From Thermoguttaceae bacterium (GTDB lineage: Bacteria; Planctomycetota; Planctomycetia; Pirellulales; Thermoguttaceae): DNA of 20,099 nt. The DNA lies in assembly GCA_017454585.1 (NCBI GenBank), contig JAFTCU010000075.1, positions 1-20,099 on the forward strand, in the 5' to 3' direction. The position numbers and the translations under genes were made by a program. This document shows positions 1 through 7,987 of the stretch, piece by piece. The stretch's first letter is position 1; each line of letters starts with the position of its first letter. Below the pieces are notes generated by a model. That model was not told the origin of the DNA. It did not search any database and was given only the letters and a program-made list of their open reading frames with translations.

Positions 1-1
1 A

Positions 2-61
2 CCTGCTCCGGCACCTGCTCCGGCACCCGCTCCGGCACCCGCTCCGGCACCTGCTCCGGCC
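2..61 (+). repeat. 12-bp tandem repeat encoding Pro-Ala-Pro-Ala
   Basis: Five back-to-back copies of a 12-mer (cctgctccggca and close variants with ccc for cct or a final c) run in frame from position 2 and encode PAPA units. The array probably continues upstream of the window. Because the unit is a multiple of three, copy-number change would alter protein length without shifting the frame. Confidence 0.85.
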
Positions 62-1402
62 CAACCCCAGTATCCTGCGAATTTTAATCCCGCGTTTGCC
101 CCGAACCCCATGAATTTTAACCCGGCGTTGAATCCTATGAATTTCAACCCGGCAATGATGGCTCAACCCATATACCAGATGCCCGGGCAGCCTCAATCTC
201 CATACCAAACACAAACTCCGTATCAACAGCCGCAACCGCCAGTTCAGCCCCAAGCGCCGACACAACCCGAAGCGACAGTTCAACCTCAGACACCGGCTCA
301 GCCTCAAGCGCCGACACAATCGCAAGCTCCGGCTCAGCCGCAAGCTCCAATTCAGCCGGAAGCGACAGTTCAACCGCAAACACCGGCTCAACAACAGACT
401 CCCGTTCAGCCTCAAGTACCGTATCAGCAACAACCCCAGTATCCTTCTCAAGTACCGTATCAGCCACAGGCTCCGTACCAACCACAGGGACCATACCAGC
501 CTCAAGCGCCCTATCAGCCTCAAGCGCCGTACCAGCAACAACCTCCGGTTCAGCCCCAGGCATCCTACCAACCCCAAAGTAATCCTTTTGGCCCGCCCCC
601 TTCATCCAATATTAAGCCTGCAAAATGGAAGAATCCGACCAAAGCTACACCCAACAAGAAAAAAACAGCTGGGACCAAGGCTGACGCGAAAAATCAAAAT
701 CTGCTGTATGTCGCGATCGCAGGCGTCGTGGTTTTGGTCGTTCTCGCCATAATCGCCTTAAACATGAATGGGAACTCCTCCAATCAGACCGAAATCATTT
801 CCATCGATGAGGAGGATTCCGCCCCGGTAAACGTTTCCCAGCCGGTTTCCTCTCCAAAGAAGGAAAAATCCACAGAGGAGGTCACAATCAGCTTTTCCCC
901 CGTGCTTCTTTACCTTCAGAAACGGGATATTGACGCTGCAAAACGAGAACTTCGGAAGGCCAGCGGCGCGGAACCGGGCAGTGAAGCGGCTCAAATTGAA
1001 CTCGCATCCATGAGCTTCATCAACTTTTACGAATCTGTAATTGCCGACCTGAACCGCATGGTTCCACCTCAGGAACTCTGCAAAGGCGAATACAGTCTTG
1101 TCGAAAGTAACCTTCCAAAGAAAGTCGTCATCCGTGCTGAAGGGAAATCCCTGCGTTTTTCTCTCGCAGACCCCGTCAGTCACGGCCAGGACCTCTTTGA
1201 GATTATGTACCGTCATCGTAAAATGAAGGCAGGAGGATCCGGAAATATGCAGCCGGATATTGGCTATGCCGCGTACATACTGTTTACGGAATTCGCGGAT
1301 CAAGCCCCTGCCATCAAACTTTTAAATGAAGTCCAGGCAAATGGGAGCCCCAGAGACCGTGAAACTGTCCAGGCGCTCAAAGCCGTTTTCAAGATCCCGT
1401 GA
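2..1402 (+). CDS. Pro/Gln-rich single-pass membrane protein (5' end outside window)
   Basis: The frame is open from the first bases of the window, so the gene starts upstream; the ATG at 110 is internal to the repeat region and is not a convincing start. The visible protein begins with Pro-Ala repeats, then MNFNPA-type repeats, then a long low-complexity stretch of PQAP/YQPQ units (about nt 180-590). A short Lys-rich segment (PNKKKTAGTK) precedes one hydrophobic helix (LLYVAIAGVVVLVVLAIIAL, nt 701-760). By the positive-inside rule the repeats should be cytoplasmic and the roughly 200-residue C-terminal part, with no recognised domain, outside. The part after the membrane starts with a Glu/Asp/Ser/Lys-rich linker and continues as a probably folded region to the stop. 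The next gene begins 5 nt after the stop, so the two are probably co-transcribed. Function unknown; the architecture suggests a scaffold or anchor. Low-complexity sequence makes homology-based naming unreliable. Confidence 0.75.
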   Translation, partial: PAPAPAPAPAPAPAPAPAPAQPQYPANFNPAFAPNPMNFNPALNPMNFNPAMMAQPIYQMPGQPQSPYQTQTPYQQPQPPVQPQAPTQPEATVQPQTPAQPQAPTQSQAPAQPQAPIQPEATVQPQTPAQQQTPVQPQVPYQQQPQYPSQVPYQPQAPYQPQGPYQPQAPYQPQAPYQQQPPVQPQASYQPQSNPFGPPPSSNIKPAKWKNPTKATPNKKKTAGTKADAKNQNLLYVAIAGVVVLVVLAIIALNMNGNSSNQTEIISIDEEDSAPVNVSQPVSSPKKEKSTEEVTISFSPVLLYLQKRDIDAAKRELRKASGAEPGSEAAQIELASMSFINFYESVIADLNRMVPPQELCKGEYSLVESNLPKKVVIRAEGKSLRFSLADPVSHGQDLFEIMYRHRKMKAGGSGNMQPDIGYAAYILFTEFADQAPAIKLLNEVQANGSPRDRETVQALKAVFKIP

Positions 1403-1407
1403 TTATC

Positions 1408-4299
1408 ATGAAACACCTAATTCTGACCATTTGCGTTTCACTCCTTGCGGCAATCGCCCAAGCTGAGTCGATCCATTTCAGTTTTGAGCAGGACCTTCAG
1501 GGCTGGAAAGTCGTGGAAGGTAGTTTCGGTGATGTACGCTGCGGGCTGGAATTCCAGCACCACTCGAACAATACAAAGCCGTGGAAAAAAGACGGGAAAT
1601 TTCATCTTTCCTCGCTCGAACTTCGCAACGCTCCGATTGACGAACAGTACGGAGTGATCGAGTCCCCAATCTGGAAAAACACGGGTAAAACCGTCACGCT
1701 TCTTGTCGGCGGCGGAAACGTTGAAAAAGTCGCGGTTCAGCTGTGCGAAATCGTCGGTGATGAGTGTACGAACATCGCACCAGCCGTCCGGGTCATCGAG
1801 ACCGCGAAAGGACATAACACGCAGGACTTCTTCCCCGTCGAATGGAATACGGAAGCTCTGATCGGCAAAAATCTTATGATTCGCCTGCTTGACGGCACTG
1901 GCGGAGGTTGGGGGCACATCACGCTCGACGACGTGCGGGCGGAGGGGGAAATTCTGAACGATGCGACTGAACACTACCGCAAAGTTCGTGCAACGATTTT
2001 CCCTGAACTGCCTGTTCATCGCGAAATCGTCCCAACGATGCCAGATCCAAACGCGCTGAAAAACCCCGATCTTATGAAGTCCCCGATTCTGTTCGTGGCC
2101 CGTCACCAATACCCGGGTGACCACCACAACACGGCCACGATTTTCCAGACCGGAGAGATCAACGCCGCGAAATTCACGCCCGGCGCCGCACTGCGAGCCG
2201 CTGATTTTTCCAAACTTGACGCCAACGGCCAGCCGGAGATCCGAACGATTTTCGAGACACAAGACGGTGTGATCCGCGACCCGGAAGTCAGTTTTGACGG
2301 CAAAAAAATCCTTTTCTCTTTCCGCCAGAACAAAGATGATGACTACCACATCTATGAGATCAACGCGGATGGGACGGGCTTACGCCAAATCACGTCTGGC
2401 GGCGGTGTGAGTGACATCGATCCGATTTACCTCCCGAACGGCCAAATTCTTTTTTCCAGCACACGTGAGCCAAAGTTCTGCATGTGCAACCGCCACATCA
2501 TGTGCAATCTGTTCACGATGAACGCAGACGGCTCCAATATGGATCAGATCGGGCATAGTACCCTCTTCGAAGGTCACGCCTCGTTGCTGGCCGACGGGCG
2601 TGTGATTTACGACCGCTGGGAATATGTTGACCGGAATTTCGGCGACGCGCAGGGGCTTTGGGTCACCAATCCGGATGGAACGTCACATTTGATTTTCTGG
2701 GGGAATAACATCGCGTCACCTGGCGCCGTTCTGGACGCGCAGGAAATTCCCGACTCGAAAAACGTCGTGTGCGTGTTTTCTTCCTGCCATGATTTGCCGT
2801 GGGGTGCGATTGCGGTTCTGGACCGCACGAAGGGGATCGACTCACCGAGTGCGGTACTCTATACGCTCCCGCCTGAAGGTGTAAATCGTGTGGGAGTTGG
2901 CGGTTACGACGAATTCAAGAGTTTGCCGGTCAAGTACGAAGACCCTCGACCGCTTTCTTCCGAAACGTTCCTTTGCTCGCGCCAGATGGCCGACAAACGC
3001 ATGGCGCTCGTTCTGTTCGACCTGAATGGTCACGAGACCCAGATCCTCGCCGACTCCTGCCCTGAATACGGGATTTTCGACGCTCAGCGCCTCGCAGCCC
3101 GCCCGGTTCCGAAGGAGATCGAAAGCCGGATCGACCGTTCCAAAAAGACCGGAACGTTCTACATTTCGGATGTTTACGAAAGTCAGGAGATGAAAAACGT
3201 GGAGCGTGGCGAGGTGAAATTCCTCCGCGTAGTGGAATCCCCGGAAAAACGGTACTGGACGTACAATTTCTGGACGCTCGCCGGCGAACAGGCTCCGGCC
3301 ATGAACTGGCACGATTTCAGCAACAAGCGCATCCTCGGAACGGTCCCCGTCGAGCCGGATGGAAGTGCGAACTTCGAGATTCCCGCCGACACTTTCGTTT
3401 ATTTCCAGATTCTGGACGCACAGGGACGTATGATCCACTCGATGCGTTCCGGTACGATCGTGCGCCCGGGTGAAAATCAGGGCTGTATCGGCTGCCATGA
3501 AGACCGCCTGAACGCCGTCCCGCCGCGACGCACGGTCAAGGCTCTGCTCCGCCCGGTCAGTCAACTCAAACGTCCGTCCTGGTTCCCGCAAGGAAAAGAA
3601 TTCAGTTTCATGGAATTCGTTCAGCCGATCTTCAACCGCCACTGCGTCCAGTGCCACGACTTTGGGAAACCGGGGGCAAAAAGCGTCTGCCTCGCACCGG
3701 ACCGGAACCTCCTTTTCAATACAGCATATACGAGCCTCTACCAGAACAACAAAATCGTGGCTCCCGGCGCTGGTCCAACCAAAACGATGGACTCGAAAAC
3801 CTGGGGAGCGCTGAAAAGTCCGCTCGGGAAAATCGTCGTGGAAGGCCACGGCGATGCGCGTGACGAAAAGTTCCGGCTCAGCGACGAGGAAAAGGAGATC
3901 CTCATCACGTGGATGGACCTGAACGGGCCGTATTACCCGACCTTCGCGTGTAACTTCCGGAACAATATTTACGGTCGCAGCCCACTGACGAACGAGGAAC
4001 TGACCCGCCTGAACGAGCTGATCGGAGCCGGTTTTGCGACGGATGGCTGGGATAATAATCGGAAGTGGAATTTCTCAAACGTCGTGTTTGAACGTCCAGA
4101 ACTCAGCCCGTGCCTCGCGGGCATGGACAAAAACTCCGCCGCTTACAAAGAGGCGCTGGGAATCATCCGCAGCGGTGCCAAGGTCCTGAACGAACGGACA
4201 CGCGCCGACATGACCAATTTCCAGATGAAAGATGAAAACGATTTGTACCGGCTTCAAAAGTACAATCAGTGCAAACTGAACCTTTTGGGCAAGAAGTGA
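1408..4299 (+). CDS. Secreted HZS-alpha-like protein: jelly-roll module, PD40 propeller, two CxxCH haem sites
   Basis: The ATG at 1408 gives a clean signal peptide (MKHLILTICVSLLAAIAQA); a GTG at 1399 in the same frame would spoil it. Residues about 20-180 resemble the jelly-roll module found beside GH32 and planctomycete secreted proteins: FEQDLQGWKV, LLVGGG and WGHITLDD. A propeller with TolB/PD40-type blades follows (FDGKKILFSF, YEINADGTGLRQIT). Inside it is a Cys/His cluster, C358, C360, H363 and C366. The C-terminal third carries two class-I haem motifs, CIGCH (C693-H697) and CVQCH (C746-H750), typical of exported c-type cytochromes. The order propeller then haem domain matches the middle and C-terminal parts of hydrazine synthase alpha (HZS_alpha family). 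Homologues outside anammox bacteria are of unknown function and no beta/gamma subunit genes are seen here, so hydrazine synthesis should not be inferred. Expected location is periplasmic, perhaps held by the upstream membrane protein. The family call is from motif memory. Confidence 0.8.
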   Translation: MKHLILTICVSLLAAIAQAESIHFSFEQDLQGWKVVEGSFGDVRCGLEFQHHSNNTKPWKKDGKFHLSSLELRNAPIDEQYGVIESPIWKNTGKTVTLLVGGGNVEKVAVQLCEIVGDECTNIAPAVRVIETAKGHNTQDFFPVEWNTEALIGKNLMIRLLDGTGGGWGHITLDDVRAEGEILNDATEHYRKVRATIFPELPVHREIVPTMPDPNALKNPDLMKSPILFVARHQYPGDHHNTATIFQTGEINAAKFTPGAALRAADFSKLDANGQPEIRTIFETQDGVIRDPEVSFDGKKILFSFRQNKDDDYHIYEINADGTGLRQITSGGGVSDIDPIYLPNGQILFSSTREPKFCMCNRHIMCNLFTMNADGSNMDQIGHSTLFEGHASLLADGRVIYDRWEYVDRNFGDAQGLWVTNPDGTSHLIFWGNNIASPGAVLDAQEIPDSKNVVCVFSSCHDLPWGAIAVLDRTKGIDSPSAVLYTLPPEGVNRVGVGGYDEFKSLPVKYEDPRPLSSETFLCSRQMADKRMALVLFDLNGHETQILADSCPEYGIFDAQRLAARPVPKEIESRIDRSKKTGTFYISDVYESQEMKNVERGEVKFLRVVESPEKRYWTYNFWTLAGEQAPAMNWHDFSNKRILGTVPVEPDGSANFEIPADTFVYFQILDAQGRMIHSMRSGTIVRPGENQGCIGCHEDRLNAVPPRRTVKALLRPVSQLKRPSWFPQGKEFSFMEFVQPIFNRHCVQCHDFGKPGAKSVCLAPDRNLLFNTAYTSLYQNNKIVAPGAGPTKTMDSKTWGALKSPLGKIVVEGHGDARDEKFRLSDEEKEILITWMDLNGPYYPTFACNFRNNIYGRSPLTNEELTRLNELIGAGFATDGWDNNRKWNFSNVVFERPELSPCLAGMDKNSAAYKEALGIIRSGAKVLNERTRADMTNFQMKDENDLYRLQKYNQCKLNLLGKK

Positions 4300-4326
4300 T
4301 TCACGGTAAAGGAGAAACCTTGTGTT

Positions 4327-4355
4327 TTGACAATTATTCCGTTTCTCCTGATTAT
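4327..4355 (+). promoter_or_regulatory. Candidate sigma70-type promoter for the 4485 gene
   Basis: A perfect -35 TTGACA at 4327-4332 is followed after 17 nt by GATTAT (4350-4355; 4 of 6 to the consensus -10). It lies in the 185-bp gap after the haem protein gene and would give a leader of about 120 nt. The gap also contains a weak 9-bp inverted repeat (4310-4318 with 4341-4349, 22-nt loop) overlapping this promoter. Confidence 0.35.
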
Positions 4356-4484
4356 TCCGTGTTCAAATCACCTTCCCCTTTGAAAAGGGTCCAAAATTAC
4401 TGAAATTTTCACTTCATTTCACCCGATTAAAAGTAAAATAGGCAAAATAATATTGGAAACCCTAATTTTTATGGGAGAATTAAT

Positions 4485-5291
4485 ATGACCCGTACATTAA
4501 AAGCAGTTCTTTGCCTGCTCCTCGTTTTGGGCTTCACAGCCGTTTCCTTCGCGGAAAACCCGATTCAGGAAGCCAAAGCCAAAGTCAAAAACCTCGCTAA
4601 AAACGCGAAAGTCGTGAAACTGACCGACCAGGCGGCAGAGGGAGCGCAGGAAGTGGATCTCTTCCAGGCGATTGCTGACGATCAGATCGAAGTCGGAGTC
4701 ATTCAGGGAAATATGAAGGGCGGAAAACTTTTCGTCAAGAACAAAACGGACAAACCGCTGACGGTCCGTATGCCGAAAGCCATCGGGACCCGTCCCGTCA
4801 TGGGGCAGGATATCGGTGGAATGGGAGGCGGCCAGAACCAGCTCATGGGTGGCAACATGGGCATGGGCGGCATGGGTGGTATGGGCATGGGAATGGGCGG
4901 TATGATGAATGTCCCAGCCGAAGAAGTTCAGGCCGTGAAATTCCAGTCCCTTTGCCTTGAGCACGGTAAACCCGAACCGAAAGCCTCCATCCCGTACGAA
5001 ATCTGCAAGATCGAAGAATGCACACAGAAGCCGGAAGTCATCGCAGTCGTTGAGTCCCTGCATAATTTGAACCAGCGCAGTGCCCAGCTTGCTGCGTGGC
5101 ACCTGAATAACGGTGTCTCGGTCCAGGAACTGGCGTCTGAAACCGTTTTGCACGTAAATGGCGTGCGGACGACCAATTTCTCTCCGGAAGAAGTGGCCCA
5201 GGCCGTTCAGATCATTCGTCAGGCAAAAGCCTATGCTGAGGCGCAAAATACGCCGGCAGCCGAAAGCTCCTCTTCGGAATCGATGAATTAG
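4485..5291 (+). CDS. Secreted protein with Gly/Met-rich linker, function unknown
   Basis: The start is set by a GGGAGA Shine-Dalgarno sequence at 4473 and by a good signal peptide (LKAVLCLLLVLGFTAVSFA, cleavage after SFA). The mature N-terminal part is a small domain (about residues 25-100) with a beta-rich segment, GGKLFVKNKTDKPLTVRMP, that looks like a short sandwich strand pair. Residues about 110-142 are almost only Gly and Met with a few Gln/Asn. The C-terminal part contains two cysteines six residues apart (ICKIEECTQ) and a helical tail (LNQRSAQLAAWHLNNG, then SPEEVAQAVQIIRQAKAYAEAQ) ending in a Ser/Glu-rich stretch. I do not recognise a named family. Met-rich linkers can bind copper or simply be flexible; neither can be shown here. 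The gene has its own leader, and repeats rather than a clear poly-T terminator follow it. Confidence 0.8.
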   Translation: MTRTLKAVLCLLLVLGFTAVSFAENPIQEAKAKVKNLAKNAKVVKLTDQAAEGAQEVDLFQAIADDQIEVGVIQGNMKGGKLFVKNKTDKPLTVRMPKAIGTRPVMGQDIGGMGGGQNQLMGGNMGMGGMGGMGMGMGGMMNVPAEEVQAVKFQSLCLEHGKPEPKASIPYEICKIEECTQKPEVIAVVESLHNLNQRSAQLAAWHLNNGVSVQELASETVLHVNGVRTTNFSPEEVAQAVQIIRQAKAYAEAQNTPAAESSSSESMN

Positions 5292-5314
5292 TAATCTGTA
5301 GAGATTTTAAAATC

Positions 5315-5341
5315 TACGGGGACGGCGCTTCCAGCGTCGTC
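5315..5341 (+). repeat. REP-like palindrome, copy A
   Basis: TACGGGG head followed by hairpin arms GACGGCGCT and AGCGTCGTC around a TCC loop. One arm position deviates from the other copies but still allows a G-U pair. Confidence 0.85.
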
Positions 5342-5356
5342 TCAAAATCCAAAATC

Positions 5357-5385
5357 TACGGGGACGACGCTTCCAGCCTTGTGTC
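5357..5385 (+). repeat. REP-like palindrome, copy B (degenerate 3' arm)
   Basis: TACGGGG head and intact left arm GACGACGCT, but the right arm reads AGCCTTGTGTC, so the hairpin is damaged. Same orientation as copies A and C and flanked by similar short AT-rich text (caaaatc / aaaatc), which suggests local duplication. Confidence 0.8.
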
Positions 5386-5397
5386 AAAATCAAAATC

Positions 5398-5509
5398 TAC
5401 GGGGACGACGCTTCCAGCGTCGTTAAAATATCTTCAAACTAATGAAAAATTCTTATAATTTGAAGTAAATTTTCTCTATTTTAACGACGCTGGAAGTGTC
5501 GTCCCCGTA
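5398..5509. repeat. REPIN-like inverted pair (copies C and D)
   Basis: Copy C (plus orientation, 5398-5423) and copy D (minus orientation, 5484-5509) face each other. Their match extends past the REP core, so that 5398-5430 and 5477-5509 are 33-nt arms that are reverse complements except at one position (5497), separated by a 46-nt AT-rich spacer. Each arm also contains its own 9-bp hairpin. This is the arrangement described for REPINs, two REPs in inverted orientation moving as a unit. It sits between the convergent 4485 gene and typA and could also stabilise or end transcripts. Confidence 0.85.
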
Positions 5510-5521
5510 AACACATCCCCT

Positions 5522-5548
5522 GACGACGCTGGAAGCGTCGTCCCCGTA
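5522..5548 (-). repeat. REP-like palindrome, copy E
   Basis: Reverse-orientation copy with a perfect 9-bp hairpin and intact CCCCGTA (TACGGGG on the minus strand). It is the copy nearest the typA stop (31 nt away) and could form a hairpin in the typA 3' UTR. Confidence 0.85.
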
Positions 5549-5579
5549 AGTTGACACGTATGGCCGTCGTCCCTCCGGA

Positions 5580-7409
5580 TTAATCATCATTCGCCGACGC
5601 GCGGCCCGCTTTGCGGCGCTCGTTCTCCGTGAGGAGGATTTTTCGCATACGAATCGATTTGGGCGTACATTCTACCAACTCGTCTTCCTCAATGAATTCC
5701 AGAGCCTCTTCCAGCGTCATTTTACGGGCCGGCTTGAGAATAATATTCCGGTCACTTCCCGACGCGCGCATGTTCGTGAGCTTTTTCTCTTTGATCGGGT
5801 TCACCGTCAGGTCTTTTGCGCGGCAATGCTCGCCGACGATCATCCCCTCGTACAAAATATCGTTCGGCTCCACGAACATATCGCCGCGGCCCTGAAGCGC
5901 GTCAAGGGCGAACGCCACGGCGTTTCCGTTCGAGTTGGAGATCAGTACACCCGTGTTCCGCGTGGGGATCTCGCCCGCCTTGGGTTTGTAGCACTCAAAA
6001 CGGTGGTTCATGATGGCCGTCCCCTTCGTCGCGTTCAACATTCGGGTGCGCAAACCGATCAGGCCGCGGGCGGGGATGGTGAACGTCAGAAGCTGGAAAT
6101 CGCCGCGGGAGGAAACTTCCAGAAGCTCGCCGAAACGCTGGCCGACCAGTTCCATCACCGGGCCAGTCGCGTCTCCGGGGACCTCCACCAGAAGCGTTTC
6201 GTACGGTTCGTGAACCACGCCGTCGATTGTTATGTTGATCACTTCCGGCTTGCCGACGGAGAACACGTACCCTTCGCGGCGCATCGTCTCGATCAGAACG
6301 GAAAGGTGTAAAATCCCACGACCCGAAACGAGGAACTGGTCGGACTGCGGGACCGGCTCGACGCGCAGGGCCACGTTCCGTTCCAGCTCGCGCATCAGGC
6401 GGTCACGCACGTGACGGGTGGTAACGTACTTCCCCTCTTTGCCGGCCAGCGGCGACGTGTTGATCCCGAACGTCATGCGAAGGGTCGGGTCGTCCACGTG
6501 GATTCGCGGCATGGCGACCGGCGCGCTGGGTGAGCAGATCGTGTCGCCGATCTCCACGAAGGGCAAGCCAACGATTGCCGCAATATCGCCCGCGTCCGCT
6601 TCATGGACCTCGTTTTTCCCCAGATTGTTGAACGTGTAGAGGATCGCGACTTTGCCGTTCGTCGTCTGGTCGTCCTTCTGCATGACCGTGACGGTCTGCC
6701 CCTTGCGGAGCGTGCCCGCCTGAACGCGCCCGATGGCGATCCGGCCGACGAATTCGGACCAGTCGATCGTCGTCACGAGCATCTGCAGCGGTTTATCCAT
6801 CTCGACGGTCGGGCCGGGGATCTTTTCGAGGATCATGTCGAGCAGCGGCACGATGCTCCCGGTCCGGACTTTCGGGTCGGTCGTCGCGTAGCCTTCCTTC
6901 GTGCTCGAGAACAGGTACGGGAAGTCGGCGATGTCCTCGTCCGCGCCGAGATTGATGAAGAGGTCGAACATTTCGTTCACAACTTCCTGCGGGCGGGCGT
7001 CTTTGCGGTCGATTTTGTTGATCAGAACGATGGGCTTCAAGCCGATCTCCAGGGCTTTGCTCAGTACGAACCGGGTCTGGGGCATCGGCCCCTCCGCGGC
7101 ATCGACGAGCACGAGGCAGCCGTCGGCCATGCGCAGAACACGCTCCACCTCGCCGCCGAAGTCTGCGTGGCCGGGCGTGTCCATGATGTTGATCTTCACC
7201 CCTTTGTAGTTCAGAGCGATGTTCTTGGCCAGAATGGTGATCCCACGTTCCCGCTCAAGGTCGTTCGAGTCGAGGATCTGCGTACACTCAAATTCCGCGT
7301 CACGCATCTGGCTGCACTGTTTCAGAAGGCAGTCCACCAGAGTGGTCTTTCCGTGGTCCACGTGCGCAATGATCGCAATGTTTCGAATGTCGTCACGCTG
7401 TTCTGCCAT
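5580..7409 (-). CDS. typA: Ribosome-associated translational GTPase TypA/BipA
   Basis: TypA/BipA is an EF-G-like GTPase that binds the 70S ribosome and affects 50S assembly and stress or low-temperature growth. The G-domain motifs are all present: G1 AHVDHGKTT (residues 15-23), switch I RERGITI (53-59), G3 DTPGH (77-81) and G4 NKID (131-134). They are followed by the domain II beta-barrel, EF-G-like domains III and V ([20 protein letters not shown]) and the TypA-specific C-terminal segment. The length of 609 residues is normal for the family (about 600-615). An AGAGG ribosome-binding site lies 6 nt before the ATG. The gene is monocistronic here, convergent with the 4485 gene and divergent from the pilin operon. 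Nothing is missing or truncated. LepA is excluded by the overall sequence and the C-terminal domain. Confidence 0.97.
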   Translation of the reverse strand: MAEQRDDIRNIAIIAHVDHGKTTLVDCLLKQCSQMRDAEFECTQILDSNDLERERGITILAKNIALNYKGVKINIMDTPGHADFGGEVERVLRMADGCLVLVDAAEGPMPQTRFVLSKALEIGLKPIVLINKIDRKDARPQEVVNEMFDLFINLGADEDIADFPYLFSSTKEGYATTDPKVRTGSIVPLLDMILEKIPGPTVEMDKPLQMLVTTIDWSEFVGRIAIGRVQAGTLRKGQTVTVMQKDDQTTNGKVAILYTFNNLGKNEVHEADAGDIAAIVGLPFVEIGDTICSPSAPVAMPRIHVDDPTLRMTFGINTSPLAGKEGKYVTTRHVRDRLMRELERNVALRVEPVPQSDQFLVSGRGILHLSVLIETMRREGYVFSVGKPEVINITIDGVVHEPYETLLVEVPGDATGPVMELVGQRFGELLEVSSRGDFQLLTFTIPARGLIGLRTRMLNATKGTAIMNHRFECYKPKAGEIPTRNTGVLISNSNGNAVAFALDALQGRGDMFVEPNDILYEGMIVGEHCRAKDLTVNPIKEKKLTNMRASGSDRNIILKPARKMTLEEALEFIEEDELVECTPKSIRMRKILLTENERRKAGRASANDD

Positions 7410-7702
7410 AATGAACCTCTAAATATTAATAATAAAAGGATGAGAAGCAGTGAAAAGAAGTCCTTTAAATATACAAAGAAATGAAATTTCATCAAGCCCC
7501 CGTCTGGGAAAATTTACCGATTTTTTCGAAAAATGTCTTTATACTACCTTGGGGAATATTTTACCTATCTTAAACAACCGGTGAAGAAATCATAAAAGAT
7601 GCTCTTTTTTGCCTGAATGTTTCGGGATTAACGATTGTTCTTAATTTTCCCGGACGATAGATAGAGTTGAATATAAGTATTTTTTTTGCAGGGGAAATTT
7701 GA
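7410..7702. other. Divergent intergenic region between typA and the pilin operon
   Basis: About 290 bp of AT-rich DNA that should hold both divergent promoters. Beyond the typA promoter candidate, I see a 12-bp palindrome TTTTTCGAAAAA (7522-7533) and a TATACT box (7540-7545) with no good -35 at a normal distance. The pilin-side promoter is therefore unresolved. No ORF or RNA gene is evident. Confidence 0.5.
7468..7495 (-). promoter_or_regulatory. Candidate typA promoter with a palindrome over the -35 side
   Basis: On the minus strand, TTGATG (7495-7490) is followed after 16 nt by TATATT (7473-7468), about 60 nt before the typA start. A perfect 12-bp palindrome, ATGAAATTTCAT (7481-7492), overlaps the -35 hexamer and could be an operator, although AT-rich palindromes of this length can arise by chance. 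Confidence 0.4.
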
Positions 7703-7987
7703 ATGCGTATTAAAAAACAGCATAAAATGAGTCAGAAACGTCGTGGAATTTTGACGTTTGAGTGGGTTCTGCTTTTTGCAGTTTTGACGATTGGTATCAT
7801 CGGCGGCATCGCGGCCATGCGTGATACTGTGTCGCTAAAATTTATGCAGGTCGGTGGAGCTGTCGGCTCGCTGAATACAAGCTATAAAGTTCTGGAACCC
7901 ACCGAACTGAACCATGATATGGTAGTTCCGGCCATGGAGTACACTTCCTCCACCGTCACGATTACCCCGAAGGAGTACACCCCATGA
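7703..7987 (+). CDS. Flp-like (type IVb) prepilin 1
   Basis: A 94-residue prepilin-like protein: a short basic leader (MRIKKQHKMSQKRRG), predicted cleavage after G15, then a hydrophobic segment starting ILTFEWVLLFAVLTIGIIGG. Glu at +5 of the mature protein is the residue used for pilin packing in type IV and Flp pilins. Flp pilins normally have Glu-Tyr at +5/+6; here it is Glu-Trp. After the helix comes a conserved AMRDT motif and a short tail. First of three tandem paralogues, just upstream of a prepilin peptidase, which supports the pilin call. A purine-rich AGGGGAA lies 8-9 nt before the ATG. The stop overlaps the next start (ATGA). It could alternatively be a TadE/F-like minor pseudopilin. 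Confidence 0.8.
   Translation: MRIKKQHKMSQKRRGILTFEWVLLFAVLTIGIIGGIAAMRDTVSLKFMQVGGAVGSLNTSYKVLEPTELNHDMVVPAMEYTSSTVTITPKEYTP

Noticed and set aside
144..605. Minus-strand frame opposite the Pro/Gln repeats
   Set aside because: It is a repeat-derived low-complexity frame (Glu/Val/Ala-rich) opposite a real gene with a membrane helix downstream in the plus frame.
1438..2349. Long minus-strand open frame (303 codons), and 2842-3849 likewise
   Set aside because: Both are antisense to the haem protein gene, whose signal peptide, propeller and CxxCH motifs establish the plus strand as coding.
4310..4349. Possible terminator after the haem protein gene
   Set aside because: The 9-bp inverted repeat has a 22-nt loop and no T tract, and it overlaps a good -35 element; too weak to list as a terminator.
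5315..5548. Possible CRISPR array
   Set aside because: Repeat spacing is irregular, orientation switches within the array, the repeat is itself a hairpin with a constant head, copies occur elsewhere in other intergenic gaps, and no cas genes are present.
5707..5720. REP-like text (ctcttccagcgtca) inside typA
   Set aside because: It encodes part of the conserved TypA C-terminal region and lacks the head and the second arm; a coincidental match.
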